Of a DNA stretch of 64,000 bases, positions 8,023-17,007 are shown piece after piece. A model generated the notes under the pieces. That model worked only from the letters and a program-made list of their open reading frames with translations, ran no database searches and was not told the DNA's origin. Source of the DNA: Pseudaquidulcibacter saccharophilus (GTDB lineage Bacteria; Pseudomonadota; Alphaproteobacteria; Caulobacterales; Aquidulcibacteraceae); NCBI RefSeq assembly GCF_019455445.1, contig NZ_JAHWUS010000003.1, positions 248,001 to 312,000 on the forward strand, given 5' to 3'. The translations under genes were made by a program, and so were the position numbers. The first letter of the stretch is position 1, and every line of letters starts with the position of its first letter.

Positions 8023-10923
8023 CTAGAATTTGTAGTTAAGCAATAGAGTGAATGAACGACCACGTGGATCTGCAACGCGTGGTTCCCAGTCAGAGTTCGC
8101 ACCAGAGTTTGAGTAATAAGCATACGCAAATGGTGGATCAGTATTAAGTAGGTTTTTGACACCGCCAGTAATAGTGAAGTTTTTGAACCCTTTGTAGGTA
8201 ACAGAAGCATTATAGGTGATATAATCGTCTGTTTTGGTATGACCATCAGCAGCAGTAAAGATGCCAGAAGCAACACCAGGGTAAACCTGATCAACATAAC
8301 CAGAGCGGAATAGTTGTGATAATGAACCACTCCAATCGCCTTGGGTATATGTTACATAAAGATTATGCTTCCACTCGATGCCAAGGTCGCCATATGCGGT
8401 CCAAACACCAACTTCGCTAGGTCCAAATGGAACGCCTTCAAGAACGCGTGATTTTTTCTCTAATAGATAAGTGCCATCCATACCATATGACAATTTACCT
8501 TTATAGAATGGAACACCGCCACGGAAGCTAACTTCTAGACCTTCTGTAAGTTGTTCACCGGCGTTTACATAACGTTGGTCAACGCGGGCAATATTGCCAT
8601 TTGCATCACGTTCAAAGTTGTCCACAAAAAGATTGTAGTTAGAGAACAATTGATCCAAAGTTAGGATTTGGATTGTTCCAGTTCTATCAATATGCCACCA
8701 GTCAAAGCTGACAGTGTGGTTTTTGAATGGTTCCAAAACTACACCAAAGCTATATTGTTTTGCTTCTTCAGGACCGAGAGACTGTTTACCACCAGTTAGA
8801 TAGTTAAACGTAATCGGTTCGCAGCCAGGAATTGTAGTGTTTGACTTGTAACCAGTTGAACATTTTGTCGGGTCGGCAAATGTTGTTGCGGTATATGGGC
8901 TTTCTGTAACGCCGTTAAACAATTGGTTAAAGGTTGGAACCCGGAAACCAGTATTATAAGACGCACGGAACATAACCATATCAATTGGTTTATATTTCAA
9001 TGAAATTTTCGGGTTGGTTGTTACGCCAAAACCAGAATATTGATCCATACGTCCTGCAAGCGTCAATTCCATATTTTTGATAAGTGGAAGCGCAACTTCG
9101 GCATAGATAGCGTTAATGCTACGGCTTACACCTTGAAGTGCGTTGGCATCATCAAATGGCGCGTTATAAATAACAGGACGAGCCGCAGCGGCACGTTGGT
9201 CACCATTGAAGTGATAGCTTTCTTCACGAAGTTCAAAGCCCAATGCAGCATATGCTTTGCCGCCTGGAAGGTCGAACATCGGGCCAGAAACTGAACCATC
9301 AAATTGGGTAACTTCATATTTACCGCCATAAAGCACAACACCTTCAGCAGATGTTGAGTTAACCGCATCAATTGCCGCCTGTGTCTGCGTTTGACCTGGT
9401 TTAAGGAAGAAGTTTACAACGCCACTGTTAAGAACATTAAATAAGCCATTGGCGATTTTAGTTCCGCTGGTGTCATATGTGTCATAGCTATAGAAGAAGC
9501 CTTTACCCAATGTAGATTTAGATTCACTATATGCATATGAAACGCCAGTGCGGTAGTTCCATTCGGTTTCACCCAATGGACCATCTAGACCAACCAATAA
9601 ACGACCAGTTTTGGTTTCGGTATCAATAGTTCTTAGGCCGCAAATGTCGCAACGCCATCTAACCGCATATGGCTGACCACGAAGGGATTCCGCAACACCA
9701 AAGTTGGTTTTCAACAAATCAAAGATTTCATCATATGTTGCTTGGGTGATTGGATTTCGTGGATAAACAAAGTTTGCAGTCGTTGTGTTTGACGACAATT
9801 GCATGTTTGAGAATTGCTTGGTCGCATCAACTTTAGAAGCAGTTGCCTCAACAGAAAGCTCATGTTCGCCAAGTTTGAAAACCGCACGCGAAATGAAGTT
9901 GAGGTTTTTAACAGGTTGTTGTAATACAACCGCACGACCAGTATCCCAAGAACACGCATATTTTGTGGTTCCCGCTGCATCACCCCAAAGTGTTGATGCA
10001 TATGCGTCCATTCCCGCAACTGAATCGCAACCCATGCCGTTAAGAGTTAATGGGTTGATACCGCCAGAAGCGCGAACAGTTGTAGAGCCAGGGATTAGTG
10101 GCGCAGTGCTAGAAGATGTAAAGATTGTACCGGCACGTGGGAAGATTGTTGCATATGGCGTTCCACGTGTATCAACTGACAAACCTTTATCGATTTGGAA
10201 GGTGTCAACAAAATCACGTTGGCTTGCTAGCAAAATTTTATTTTCGCTATATGCCAAAGTTCCCATGATGTTGAATTTATTGTCGGCAAGATTGCCATAA
10301 CCAGCAGAAATGCTTGCGCGGTAAATATCGCCGCCACCATCTTCGGTCTTATCTGCAAATACTGAAAGGTCTAGACCTTGATAGTTTTTCTTGGTGATGA
10401 AGTTGATAACGCCACCGATTGCATCGGTACCATAGATTGCCGATGCACCATCTTTAAGAACGTCAACGCGTTCAATCGCCGCCATTGGGATTTGGTTAAT
10501 GTCAACCGCACCACCGTTTAGACCGTGGGCAGCAACACGACGACCGTTCAAAAGAACCAATGTGCCTTGGGTACCTTGACCACGAAGGTTGGCGCCAGAC
10601 ATACCGTTGTTACCACGTGCCGCACCAGAAACAACGTCTGCGTTTGCCGCAAGGTTATCAAGACCGTTACCGTTACTTGATAATTGCATGATTAGCTGTT
10701 CGGTGTTTACAATACCTTCACGCTCAAGATCCGCTTTTGTAACAATCTGAATCGGAAGTGCATTATCATAAACTTTTCGTTTAATGCTTGAACCGGTAAC
10801 AATTACCACTTCTTCTTTAGCAGATGTTTTGTCCGTATCTTGTGCGGCAGCAATTTGCGGCATTGACGCAACAAGAATGGCGAAACTGCTTACTCCCAAA
10901 ATAGATTTAATATGGTTTTTCAT
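8023..10923 (-). CDS. TonB-dependent outer-membrane receptor 1
   Basis: 966 residues. A signal peptide ends after AAA-QD near residue 27. The TonB-box-like segment EEVVIVTGSSI (about 38-48) is followed by a plug with LNGRRVAAHGLNGGAVD and VDVLKDGASAIYGTDAIGGV, then a 22-strand-type barrel ending SFTLLLNYKF with a terminal Phe. It uses TonB energy to import a scarce ligand across the outer membrane. The length and EVVVTG-type box resemble the many sugar/peptide-type receptors of Caulobacter and sphingomonads; the ligand is not predictable. Its leader carries the element shared with the next receptor. No inner-membrane transporter or enzyme is adjacent. Confidence 0.95.
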   Translation of the reverse strand: MKNHIKSILGVSSFAILVASMPQIAAAQDTDKTSAKEEVVIVTGSSIKRKVYDNALPIQIVTKADLEREGIVNTEQLIMQLSSNGNGLDNLAANADVVSGAARGNNGMSGANLRGQGTQGTLVLLNGRRVAAHGLNGGAVDINQIPMAAIERVDVLKDGASAIYGTDAIGGVINFITKKNYQGLDLSVFADKTEDGGGDIYRASISAGYGNLADNKFNIMGTLAYSENKILLASQRDFVDTFQIDKGLSVDTRGTPYATIFPRAGTIFTSSSTAPLIPGSTTVRASGGINPLTLNGMGCDSVAGMDAYASTLWGDAAGTTKYACSWDTGRAVVLQQPVKNLNFISRAVFKLGEHELSVEATASKVDATKQFSNMQLSSNTTTANFVYPRNPITQATYDEIFDLLKTNFGVAESLRGQPYAVRWRCDICGLRTIDTETKTGRLLVGLDGPLGETEWNYRTGVSYAYSESKSTLGKGFFYSYDTYDTSGTKIANGLFNVLNSGVVNFFLKPGQTQTQAAIDAVNSTSAEGVVLYGGKYEVTQFDGSVSGPMFDLPGGKAYAALGFELREESYHFNGDQRAAAARPVIYNAPFDDANALQGVSRSINAIYAEVALPLIKNMELTLAGRMDQYSGFGVTTNPKISLKYKPIDMVMFRASYNTGFRVPTFNQLFNGVTESPYTATTFADPTKCSTGYKSNTTIPGCEPITFNYLTGGKQSLGPEEAKQYSFGVVLEPFKNHTVSFDWWHIDRTGTIQILTLDQLFSNYNLFVDNFERDANGNIARVDQRYVNAGEQLTEGLEVSFRGGVPFYKGKLSYGMDGTYLLEKKSRVLEGVPFGPSEVGVWTAYGDLGIEWKHNLYVTYTQGDWSGSLSQLFRSGYVDQVYPGVASGIFTAADGHTKTDDYITYNASVTYKGFKNFTITGGVKNLLNTDPPFAYAYYSNSGANSDWEPRVADPRGRSFTLLLNYKF

Positions 10924-11021
10924 TTAATCTCAAACCCCCAAAGAAAATGGATATTTATCCAAATTTATTTTTGCTCAATAACAAAACTTTTTTTAATGAA
11001 GTCTTTGTTAGAAACGACCAA

Positions 11022-11052
11022 GCTGCCATTGCTTTTTTGCATAGGCAATAGG
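11022..11052 (-). promoter_or_regulatory. Shared TBDR upstream element, copy 1
   Basis: On the minus strand this reads CTATTGC, then an A-run, then AGCAATGGCAGCTT. It lies 99 bp upstream of the TBDR 1 start. The same string is found at 14232-14262 before TBDR 2, and its AGCAATGGCAGC core resembles AGCGATTGCAGC at 40553 before TBDR 4. ATTGC and GCAAT can pair around the A-run. It is probably a regulator binding site or leader structure. Confidence 0.5.
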
Positions 11053-11230
11053 CAGATATGAAAAAAACAAAATTATTGTTATATTGTTGACATTTTTGGC
11101 ACAGAAATGGAAATATTATTCTGTACATAGGTATTTTTTGGGAAAAATACCACTGAAGATATGTTTAATTGTGCTACGCACAATAAATTCTACCTAAAAA
11201 AACTGATTTGCTATGCCCAATATATAGGCA

Positions 11231-11263
11231 AAAAAAGACCGCCCTTTTGAGGCGGTCTTTTAT
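11231..11263 (-). terminator. Rho-independent terminator of TBDR 2
   Basis: The stem GACCGCC (11237-11243)/GGCGGTC (11251-11257) lies just past the TBDR 2 stop when read on the minus strand and is followed by a run of T (complement of the A-run at 11231-11236). Confidence 0.9.
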
Positions 11264-11280
11264 TTTTTATGTTTTATAAA

Positions 11281-14127
11281 TTAATATTTATAAACAAGGC
11301 TAAAGCCATAGCGTCTGCCGATAATGTCATAGCTAGATGGAATAGTATTGGCATCAACCGCCGCAGACCATAACATTGGTGGTTTTTTATCTGTCATGTT
11401 CATAACGCTAAGTGATGCGCGAACATTGTCGTTAATTTTCCAATTAAACGCCATGTCGTAATAATTATACGCCGCAATGCGTTTAACGGCCTGTGTAGTG
11501 GTCGCATTGTCAACCGCGCTCATATAACGCCAAGCAAAACGAACACTTACTGGCTTCATAGAATATGTTGCTGACATTGTGCCACGCCATTCAGGCATTG
11601 GGCGGCTTCCTACACCGGAATCAGAACAAGAACCAGCGACACCAAACTTACCAACACAATTAACAACTGCTTCGAGAGGTGAAGCTTGTTTGGTGAAGTT
11701 TTCTAACCAGCCACCATCAAGAACTAAATCAAGGCGATCACCTGGAATATATTCTGGAAGCTTGAAGCCGTAACGCATTGTGAAATCAACGCCAGAAGTT
11801 TCAAAATTGGCAACGTTGATATCAACCAATGATACTTCGGTAATTTGTCCGTCGCTTCCGCGTTTAATACGTTGGCAATAGGTTGAGTTTGCATCTTTGG
11901 TAACGACATAGCAAAGTTTGACCATGTTTTGTGCGGTTAAGCCACCAATTGCATCTTCAAGTTTGATGTTCCAGTAATCGGCAACCAATGAGAAGCCAGG
12001 GATAATTTTCGGGGTGAAAACAAAACCTGCTGTATAGGTTGTGCCGGTTTCAGGCTTCATATTTGGATCACCGCCAAATGGTGCAAAGTAAGAAGTTGAA
12101 ACTTCGGTATATGGTGCAGCAGGTGCGCCCGTTGCAATACACAATGCGGCATCAGCGCCTGTGGTTGCTGGGTTGCTACAAACATCGATTTTTGTTGAAG
12201 CAGAGGTTCTTGTTACAACTGATGAACCCACAACGCCCCATAATTCACCAATATTTGGCGCACGGAACACGGTTTGACGAGAGCCGCGAATACGGAAATT
12301 GTCATCAATTTGCCAGTTCATGCCAAGTTTGGAATTGTCATATCCACCGGCTTGAGAATGCTCCGAATGACGGAATGCGCCTTCAAAATCAAGTTTTTTG
12401 ATGAATGGTAAATCCGCAAGTAGTGGTGCGCGCACCTCGGCATAGATTTCTGAAAGGTTGAATTTTGCGCCAGCATTCTGACGTTTTGTTCCACCGAAAT
12501 AGTCGCCAGCTAGAATGCGTGGATCCCAATACATATCGCCTTTTTCATCGCGGAATTCATAACCAAGTGACCAGTTTACAGCGCCGCCAGGAAGTTTGAA
12601 GAAGTTTTCTGTGCTTCCATAAAGGTTTGCCGATGCAACAACTTGATCACGGTTACGTCCGTAATAAAGCGGGTCGCCCATAATCCATGCTGCTGCTTCT
12701 TCGCTCATGGCTCTTGGACCAAAAATGTTTGCCGCAACGCAGCCATTTGATGTGTCAACGCACTGTGCAACGCCGTTTACAGTTCTTGTGGTTGCAGCTT
12801 GTAAAAGTCGTGCTGGTGAACCTTCACCATAACGAAGAGTATCTTCGTCTGAATGCCCCATTACAACGCTTGCATCCCAACGAAGATTGTCGTTAACCTC
12901 TGCTTTTACGCCCCATGCGAATTGGGTTGTTATACGTGTATTGCGATCGGTTCTTGGGATACCAAAATCAGCAAGTGCTTTTGTCATGTTCACGGTAAAA
13001 GCATCTGTACCCGCCGCAGTATCAGTTAAGTTACGGTTCCAAGCATTTGCAAAAACAGCGTTAAGTGCAGGTGTAAGGAATGGGTTGTCTTTTCTGATAA
13101 GAATATATTGGCCAACTGAACCAGATGGGTTTGAGAAGGTGTAGTTACCAGTATTTTTAATTCTTGAAACTGTTGCACGACCCCAGAATTTGATTTTGTC
13201 AGATGCCTGATAGTTCACAAAAGCAGCCGCATTATAGCGTTGGTTAGGGTTCACAAAAGATTCGTATTGCGACATTCCAGTTGCATAAGTTGGAACAAGT
13301 GCGCCAGTGTCGTTAAATGCAAAGGTTTTGCTATTTGCCGCGCCACCATATGGCGTCATATTGAATACTGAACCATTGTCTTTACGGCTAAAGTTTCCGC
13401 CCGCAGTTGTTGAAGTCGTGCTTAGGCCGCCATCAAGATATTCTGGATATGCCCATGCACGGTCGGTACGTTCAATGCCGCCACGTTCTGCATAACCAAT
13501 AAACCCGGTTAGATTTAGTTTGTCGTCAAGGAAGTTTTTGCCATATGTAATGCCAAGATTTGAAGATAAATTGTCAGAGCGTTGTGAAATGCCGCCGCTT
13601 GTAGAAATTTCAAGACCTTCAAATTTATCGTTAAGAATAAAGTTGGTAACACCCGCAACCGCATCCGCACCATAAACCGCAGATGCACCACCAGTTAGTG
13701 TTTCAACGCGTTTAATTAATGTGGTTGGAATTGTATCGATATCAACCGAGTTTCTGAAACCAAATGGTGCGGCGCGTGTACCATTCACCAATACCAATGT
13801 TCTGTTTTGTCCCATACCACGCATATCAAGCGTTGATGCACCTTGCGCATCGGTCAAGCCTGGTGTGGAAGTCGAGCCAACTGAGCCTGAAAACTCATTT
13901 TGCTTTTTAAGAAGGTCATCAATATCGATTACAGCTTCTTCAATGAATTTTTCTTTATCGATAATTGCAACAGGCGATACGGCGCCTTCGATTTTACCTT
14001 GTAGTCTTGAACCTGTAACGACCACAACTTCTTCTTTTGTCGTTTGTGCAGAAGCAATCTGTGGCATTGAAGCCATAATAATTGCGACACCGCTAACGCC
14101 TAATACATATTTTAAATGATTTTTCAT
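11281..14127 (-). CDS. TonB-dependent outer-membrane receptor 2
   Basis: 948 residues from the ATG at 14127, chosen because it begins the signal peptide (MKNHLKYVLGVSGVAIIMAS) and is preceded by a G6 Shine-Dalgarno. An upstream in-frame start at 14223 would add an implausible 32-residue extension. The N-terminus is nearly identical in plan to TBDR 1 (MKNH.K..LGVS...ASMPQIA.AQ), so the two may be diverged duplicates. TonB-box-like EEVVVVTGSRL is followed by a plug with VNGTRAAPFGFRNSVDID and ETLTGGASAVYGADAVAGV. The barrel has paired Cys residues in extracellular-loop-like segments and ends YGFSLVYKY. Ligand unknown. Confidence 0.95.
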   Translation of the reverse strand: MKNHLKYVLGVSGVAIIMASMPQIASAQTTKEEVVVVTGSRLQGKIEGAVSPVAIIDKEKFIEEAVIDIDDLLKKQNEFSGSVGSTSTPGLTDAQGASTLDMRGMGQNRTLVLVNGTRAAPFGFRNSVDIDTIPTTLIKRVETLTGGASAVYGADAVAGVTNFILNDKFEGLEISTSGGISQRSDNLSSNLGITYGKNFLDDKLNLTGFIGYAERGGIERTDRAWAYPEYLDGGLSTTSTTAGGNFSRKDNGSVFNMTPYGGAANSKTFAFNDTGALVPTYATGMSQYESFVNPNQRYNAAAFVNYQASDKIKFWGRATVSRIKNTGNYTFSNPSGSVGQYILIRKDNPFLTPALNAVFANAWNRNLTDTAAGTDAFTVNMTKALADFGIPRTDRNTRITTQFAWGVKAEVNDNLRWDASVVMGHSDEDTLRYGEGSPARLLQAATTRTVNGVAQCVDTSNGCVAANIFGPRAMSEEAAAWIMGDPLYYGRNRDQVVASANLYGSTENFFKLPGGAVNWSLGYEFRDEKGDMYWDPRILAGDYFGGTKRQNAGAKFNLSEIYAEVRAPLLADLPFIKKLDFEGAFRHSEHSQAGGYDNSKLGMNWQIDDNFRIRGSRQTVFRAPNIGELWGVVGSSVVTRTSASTKIDVCSNPATTGADAALCIATGAPAAPYTEVSTSYFAPFGGDPNMKPETGTTYTAGFVFTPKIIPGFSLVADYWNIKLEDAIGGLTAQNMVKLCYVVTKDANSTYCQRIKRGSDGQITEVSLVDINVANFETSGVDFTMRYGFKLPEYIPGDRLDLVLDGGWLENFTKQASPLEAVVNCVGKFGVAGSCSDSGVGSRPMPEWRGTMSATYSMKPVSVRFAWRYMSAVDNATTTQAVKRIAAYNYYDMAFNWKINDNVRASLSVMNMTDKKPPMLWSAAVDANTIPSSYDIIGRRYGFSLVYKY

Positions 14128-14469
14128 AATCAATAATTCCCCCCAGAGAAAAAGACATTTCAAATAAATGCCACCATGAGAATTGATGCTAAGACAAAAA
14201 TTATTGTAAAATTTTTGTAACAATCTCGTAAGCTGCCATTGCTTTTTTTTGTACGCAATAGTGGAATGTGAAAAAGATAAAATTTAAGTAATATTACTGT
14301 AAATTTTAGGTTGCCGATAAACATTTTACGTCATTGGTTATAAAGTAAAAAGAAAATTGCAATAAATATGTATTTAAAGTAGTGATTGGCGGCAAGGGAT
14401 AATATTACCAATGATATATGAATCACTTTTTGGGGTAAGTTGAATAATAGGTTTATATATTTGGCGTTA
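14128..14469. other. Gene-free spacer between fliE and TBDR 2
   Basis: These 342 bp contain the TBDR 2 leader with the shared element (14232-14262). The part nearer fliE (14290-14469) is AT-rich, and no convincing terminator for the flgB-flgC-fliE transcript is visible in it. Confidence 0.6.
14232..14262 (-). promoter_or_regulatory. Shared TBDR upstream element, copy 2
   Basis: The minus strand reads ACTATTGCGTAC, an A-run, then AGCAATGGCAGCTT, 105 bp before the TBDR 2 ATG. The similarity to copy 1 is confined to this ~30-bp block and to the G-rich Shine-Dalgarno. This argues for a conserved cis-signal rather than general duplication of the spacer. Confidence 0.5.
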
Positions 14470-14769
14470 TTAAATGCTCATCCGCGCGATTTCTTGATAG
14501 GCTTGGATTGCCTGATCGCGGAAGGCAATCATGGTTTCCATTTGCACTTCGGCGGCTGAAATCGCGGTAACAACATCGACAAGTTCGGCCTTGCCAGTTG
14601 CGGCTGCGGTGGCTTGGGTTTCGGCATTCTTGCTTGCGCTAATTGCGCCTGAAACCTGTTCCGCAATCATTGCACCAAAATCCTTGGCGGGTGCAACTTG
14701 TGGACCGCTAGCGGCAGGGGTTGGTAAAGAACCATAAGCTTTTGAAGCGAGTAATGCAGCAGCGTTCAT
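14470..14769 (-). CDS. fliE: Flagellar hook-basal body protein FliE
   Basis: 99 residues, the usual FliE size. The C-terminal helix VQMETMIAFRDQAIQAYQEI is the family signature that contacts the MS ring and rod. The N-terminal half is Ala-rich and flexible, with FGAMIAEQVSGAI near 31-43. FliE joins the MS ring to the proximal rod. It is the last gene of flgB-flgC-fliE, 26 bp after flgC. Confidence 0.95.
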   Translation of the reverse strand: MNAAALLASKAYGSLPTPAASGPQVAPAKDFGAMIAEQVSGAISASKNAETQATAAATGKAELVDVVTAISAAEVQMETMIAFRDQAIQAYQEIARMSI

Positions 14770-14795
14770 TTATATCTCCACTTAATTCTTAAGCG

Positions 14796-15212
14796 TTATT
14801 TTTTTAATAGGTCCAAGGTGCGGGATGCGATTGCGCGCGCACTTTCGATGACATTAAGGTTGGCTTCATAGGCACGTTGCGCCTCACGCATGTCCATTGC
14901 CTCAAGAAGCGTGTTCACATTTGGCATTTTAACGTAACCTTTGGCATCTGCCGCAGGGTGCGTTGGGTCATAACGAAGTTTAAAGTCGCTTTTATCGGCA
15001 ACAACCCGGGTCATTTTCACTTCTTTTTCACCGGTTGCGCGGTCAAGCACTTGTCCAAAGGTTGCGATTTTTCGCTGATATGGGTTGCTTCCAGCGTTTG
15101 CACCAGTTGATGAAGCATTGGCGATGTTTTCGGCAATAACCTTCATGCGCGCAGTTTGCGCACGTAAACCAGCGGCAGCAGTATTCAAAGCGGCAATATT
15201 ATTTGATGGCAT
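14796..15212 (-). CDS. flgC: Flagellar proximal rod protein FlgC
   Basis: 138 residues. The N-terminal rod motif ALNTAAAGLRAQTARMKVIAENIANASST (split here as AAAGLRAQTARMKV and IAENIANASST) and the C-terminal MREAQRAYEANLNVIESAR are characteristic of FlgC. It forms part of the periplasmic rod. Located 31 bp after flgB in the same operon. Confidence 0.97.
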   Translation of the reverse strand: MPSNNIAALNTAAAGLRAQTARMKVIAENIANASSTGANAGSNPYQRKIATFGQVLDRATGEKEVKMTRVVADKSDFKLRYDPTHPAADAKGYVKMPNVNTLLEAMDMREAQRAYEANLNVIESARAIASRTLDLLKK

Positions 15213-15243
15213 TTAATTGCTCCATAATCTTATAACCCAATCA

Positions 15244-15681
15244 CTATGAACCAGGCCGTTTGCTTGCCATGCGCATTAATTGCAAACCTTTTTGATAAAG
15301 GGTCAGGGCAACGTCATAATTCATGCGCGTATCGGCAACTTTAATCATTTGTTCTTCGACAACCACCGAATTGCCGTCCAACGTGGTTTCGCTATCTGGG
15401 GCATTAACGGCCTTTGTGCCAGTTGTTGAAACCCGTGTCCCGTTAATATGCATTGGGCTTGTGGCAACCATATTCACGGGGGCAATCGAACCAGGACCAG
15501 ATGAACCGGTGGAATAGCTGCGGCTTAGGGTTTTTTGAAATGATTTTTCGTCCAAATCCTTGGGCGTAAATTTAGGGGTAGAGACATTGGCAACGTTATC
15601 GGCAAGCACTTTTTGACGATCATTCAAAAACTGCATCCTGCTTTTAAGCATTGAGAAATATGGTGCATCATTAACGCTCAT
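15244..15681 (-). CDS. flgB: Flagellar proximal rod protein FlgB
   Basis: 145 residues from the ATG at 15681. This start matches the family N-terminus (MSVNDAPYFSMLKSRMQFL); a TTG 12 codons upstream is less likely. The rod motif DRQKVLADNVANVSTP (about 21-36) and the C-terminal TRMNYDVALTLYQKGLQLMR are typical. FlgB is the first rod subunit next to FliE. First gene of the leftward operon, divergent from fliO. Confidence 0.95.
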   Translation of the reverse strand: MSVNDAPYFSMLKSRMQFLNDRQKVLADNVANVSTPKFTPKDLDEKSFQKTLSRSYSTGSSGPGSIAPVNMVATSPMHINGTRVSTTGTKAVNAPDSETTLDGNSVVVEEQMIKVADTRMNYDVALTLYQKGLQLMRMASKRPGS

Positions 15682-15824
15682 ATGGTCTTTTACCCGCGAT
15701 TGTTCATTCTTAAACAAGATAATTATGAATAAATATGGTTAAAATCGGATTAATAAATTTCACGTGCCGTTAATAATTGATTAAGCGAAACATCCGAGAT
15801 TTTACACTTAATTTGAGTGATGAA

Positions 15825-16151
15825 ATGTCGTTTTTTGAAGTGTTTCGCGCGATTGCCGCATTATTAATTACCATAGGACTGCTTGCAGGGTTTGCCTATC
15901 TTGCAAAGCGTTATGGTTGGTTAAGCGGTAATTTCACCATGCAAAACACCGAAAAAAGAATCAAAATCATCGAACAAACCTTTTTGGATGCCAAGGGTTC
16001 AAGATTAATGATTGTCGCCATCGACGGGGAGGAGCAATTATTAATGATTGCCCCAAACGGCGCAAAAATCCTTAAAGACCTTGGCAAATCAAAAACTAAA
16101 CCCGAAGTCGCTGCAATAACCCCATTAAGGGGGCGTTCCGAACAGGCATAA
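15825..16151 (+). CDS. fliO: Flagellar biosynthesis protein FliO
   Basis: 108 residues from the ATG at 15825 (a TTG at 15777 is open but adds a hydrophilic extension without support). One membrane helix (about 5-27) ends in YLAKRYGW, followed by the cytoplasmic FliO domain with RIKIIEQTFLDAKGSRLMIV and EEQLLMIAPNGAKIL. FliO helps assemble the FliP export-gate ring. The fliP ATG comes one base after its stop, so the pair is co-translated. Confidence 0.85.
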   Translation: MSFFEVFRAIAALLITIGLLAGFAYLAKRYGWLSGNFTMQNTEKRIKIIEQTFLDAKGSRLMIVAIDGEEQLLMIAPNGAKILKDLGKSKTKPEVAAITPLRGRSEQA

Positions 16152-16152
16152 A

Positions 16153-16992
16153 ATGACAAAGAATATTGTTACGGCGAAGAATCCGCCGGAAAAAGTAACA
16201 AAGAAAATAACGCAGGCAGAACGCCGCGAGTTAATCAAATCTCTTAAACACTGGGCATTGGTGTTTGGGATGGGCTTTTTATTTACGTCATTTGGTGTTG
16301 CTAGTGCGGTTGCGCAATCAATCAATGTCGATTTAGGGAATGGCGGTGGCTTAACCGAACGGGTTATTCAAACCATCGCATTAATCACCATTCTTTCGGT
16401 GGCGCCAAGTTTTGTGATTATGACCACATCATTCGTGCGGATTGTGGTGGTTTTATCACTGCTTCGGACGGCAATTGGTCTGCAACAAGCGCCACCAAAC
16501 GCGGTTATTGTTTCGCTTGCGCTATTCTTGACCGCCTTTGTCATGGGGCCAACGTTTGAGCGCGCTTGGAACGCTGGTATTGTGCCATATACCAAAAAAG
16601 AAATCACGCTTGAACAATCATGGGGCGCAACGACTGCACCATTAAAAACCTTTATGCTTGCACAAACGCGTGAGGCGGATTTGGCGTTATTCGTCAAACT
16701 TAGCAAAATTCCACGCCCACAAAATCTTAATGCGCTTCCGATGCGCGTTGTTACCCCATCTTTCATGATTTCCGAACTACGCCGCGCGTTTGAAATTGGG
16801 TTTTTGGTGTTCATACCGTTTCTGGTGATTGATTTGGTGGTTGCATCCATCCTTATGGCGATGGGTATGATGATGTTACCGCCGGCGGTGGTTTCATTAC
16901 CGTTTAAAATCATATTCTTTGTTTTGGTTGATGGCTGGCGCCTTATTGCCGAAAGCCTGGTCGAAAGCTTTAAAATCGTCCCACCGGGGTAG
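16153..16992 (+). CDS. fliP: Flagellar type III export gate protein FliP
   Basis: 279 residues. A hydrophilic N-terminal stretch (about 1-32) precedes the signal-peptide-like helix, making it somewhat longer than typical FliP (~245). Diagnostic segments are ITILSVAPSFVIMTTSFVRI, LRTAIGLQQAPPNAVIVSLA, TPSFMISELRRAFEIGFL and MGMMMLPPAVVSLPFKI. FliP forms the core of the export gate with FliQ and FliR, which are not in the window. The fliOP pair divergent from flgB-flgC-fliE is a compact basal-body locus. Confidence 0.97.
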   Translation: MTKNIVTAKNPPEKVTKKITQAERRELIKSLKHWALVFGMGFLFTSFGVASAVAQSINVDLGNGGGLTERVIQTIALITILSVAPSFVIMTTSFVRIVVVLSLLRTAIGLQQAPPNAVIVSLALFLTAFVMGPTFERAWNAGIVPYTKKEITLEQSWGATTAPLKTFMLAQTREADLALFVKLSKIPRPQNLNALPMRVVTPSFMISELRRAFEIGFLVFIPFLVIDLVVASILMAMGMMMLPPAVVSLPFKIIFFVLVDGWRLIAESLVESFKIVPPG

Positions 16993-17003
16993 GGTGGGGT
17001 TTT
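16980..17003 (+). terminator. Terminator overlapping the fliP stop
   Basis: The stem CCCACC (16980-16985)/GGTGGG (16993-16998) is followed by GTTTTCT. It overlaps the last codons of fliP and lies in the 15-bp gap to the convergent ubiA. Confidence 0.5.
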
Positions 17004-17007
17004 CTGA

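Larger units (their letters stand above)
10924..11280. other. Gene-free spacer between the two adjacent TBDRs
   Basis: These 357 bp hold the 5' region of TBDR 1 (G5 Shine-Dalgarno about 16 bases from the ATG, shared element at 11022-11052) and, at the right end, the terminator of TBDR 2. The middle is AT-rich with no coding signal. Confidence 0.7.

Noticed and set aside
14128-14223. 32-residue N-terminal extension of TBDR 2
   Set aside because: The signal peptide and G-rich Shine-Dalgarno fix the start at 14127; the extension has no conserved residues and contains part of the leader.
15682-15824. A GGCACG...ATTTA string in the flgB/fliO divergent spacer as a sigma-54 flagellar promoter
   Set aside because: On the minus strand CGGCACGTGAAATTTA has the -24 GG but not the -12 GC at the required spacing, so it is too weak to call.
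16368-16913. 181-codon open frame antisense to fliP
   Set aside because: The plus strand carries all FliP signatures; the antisense product is a scrambled image with no recognisable domain.
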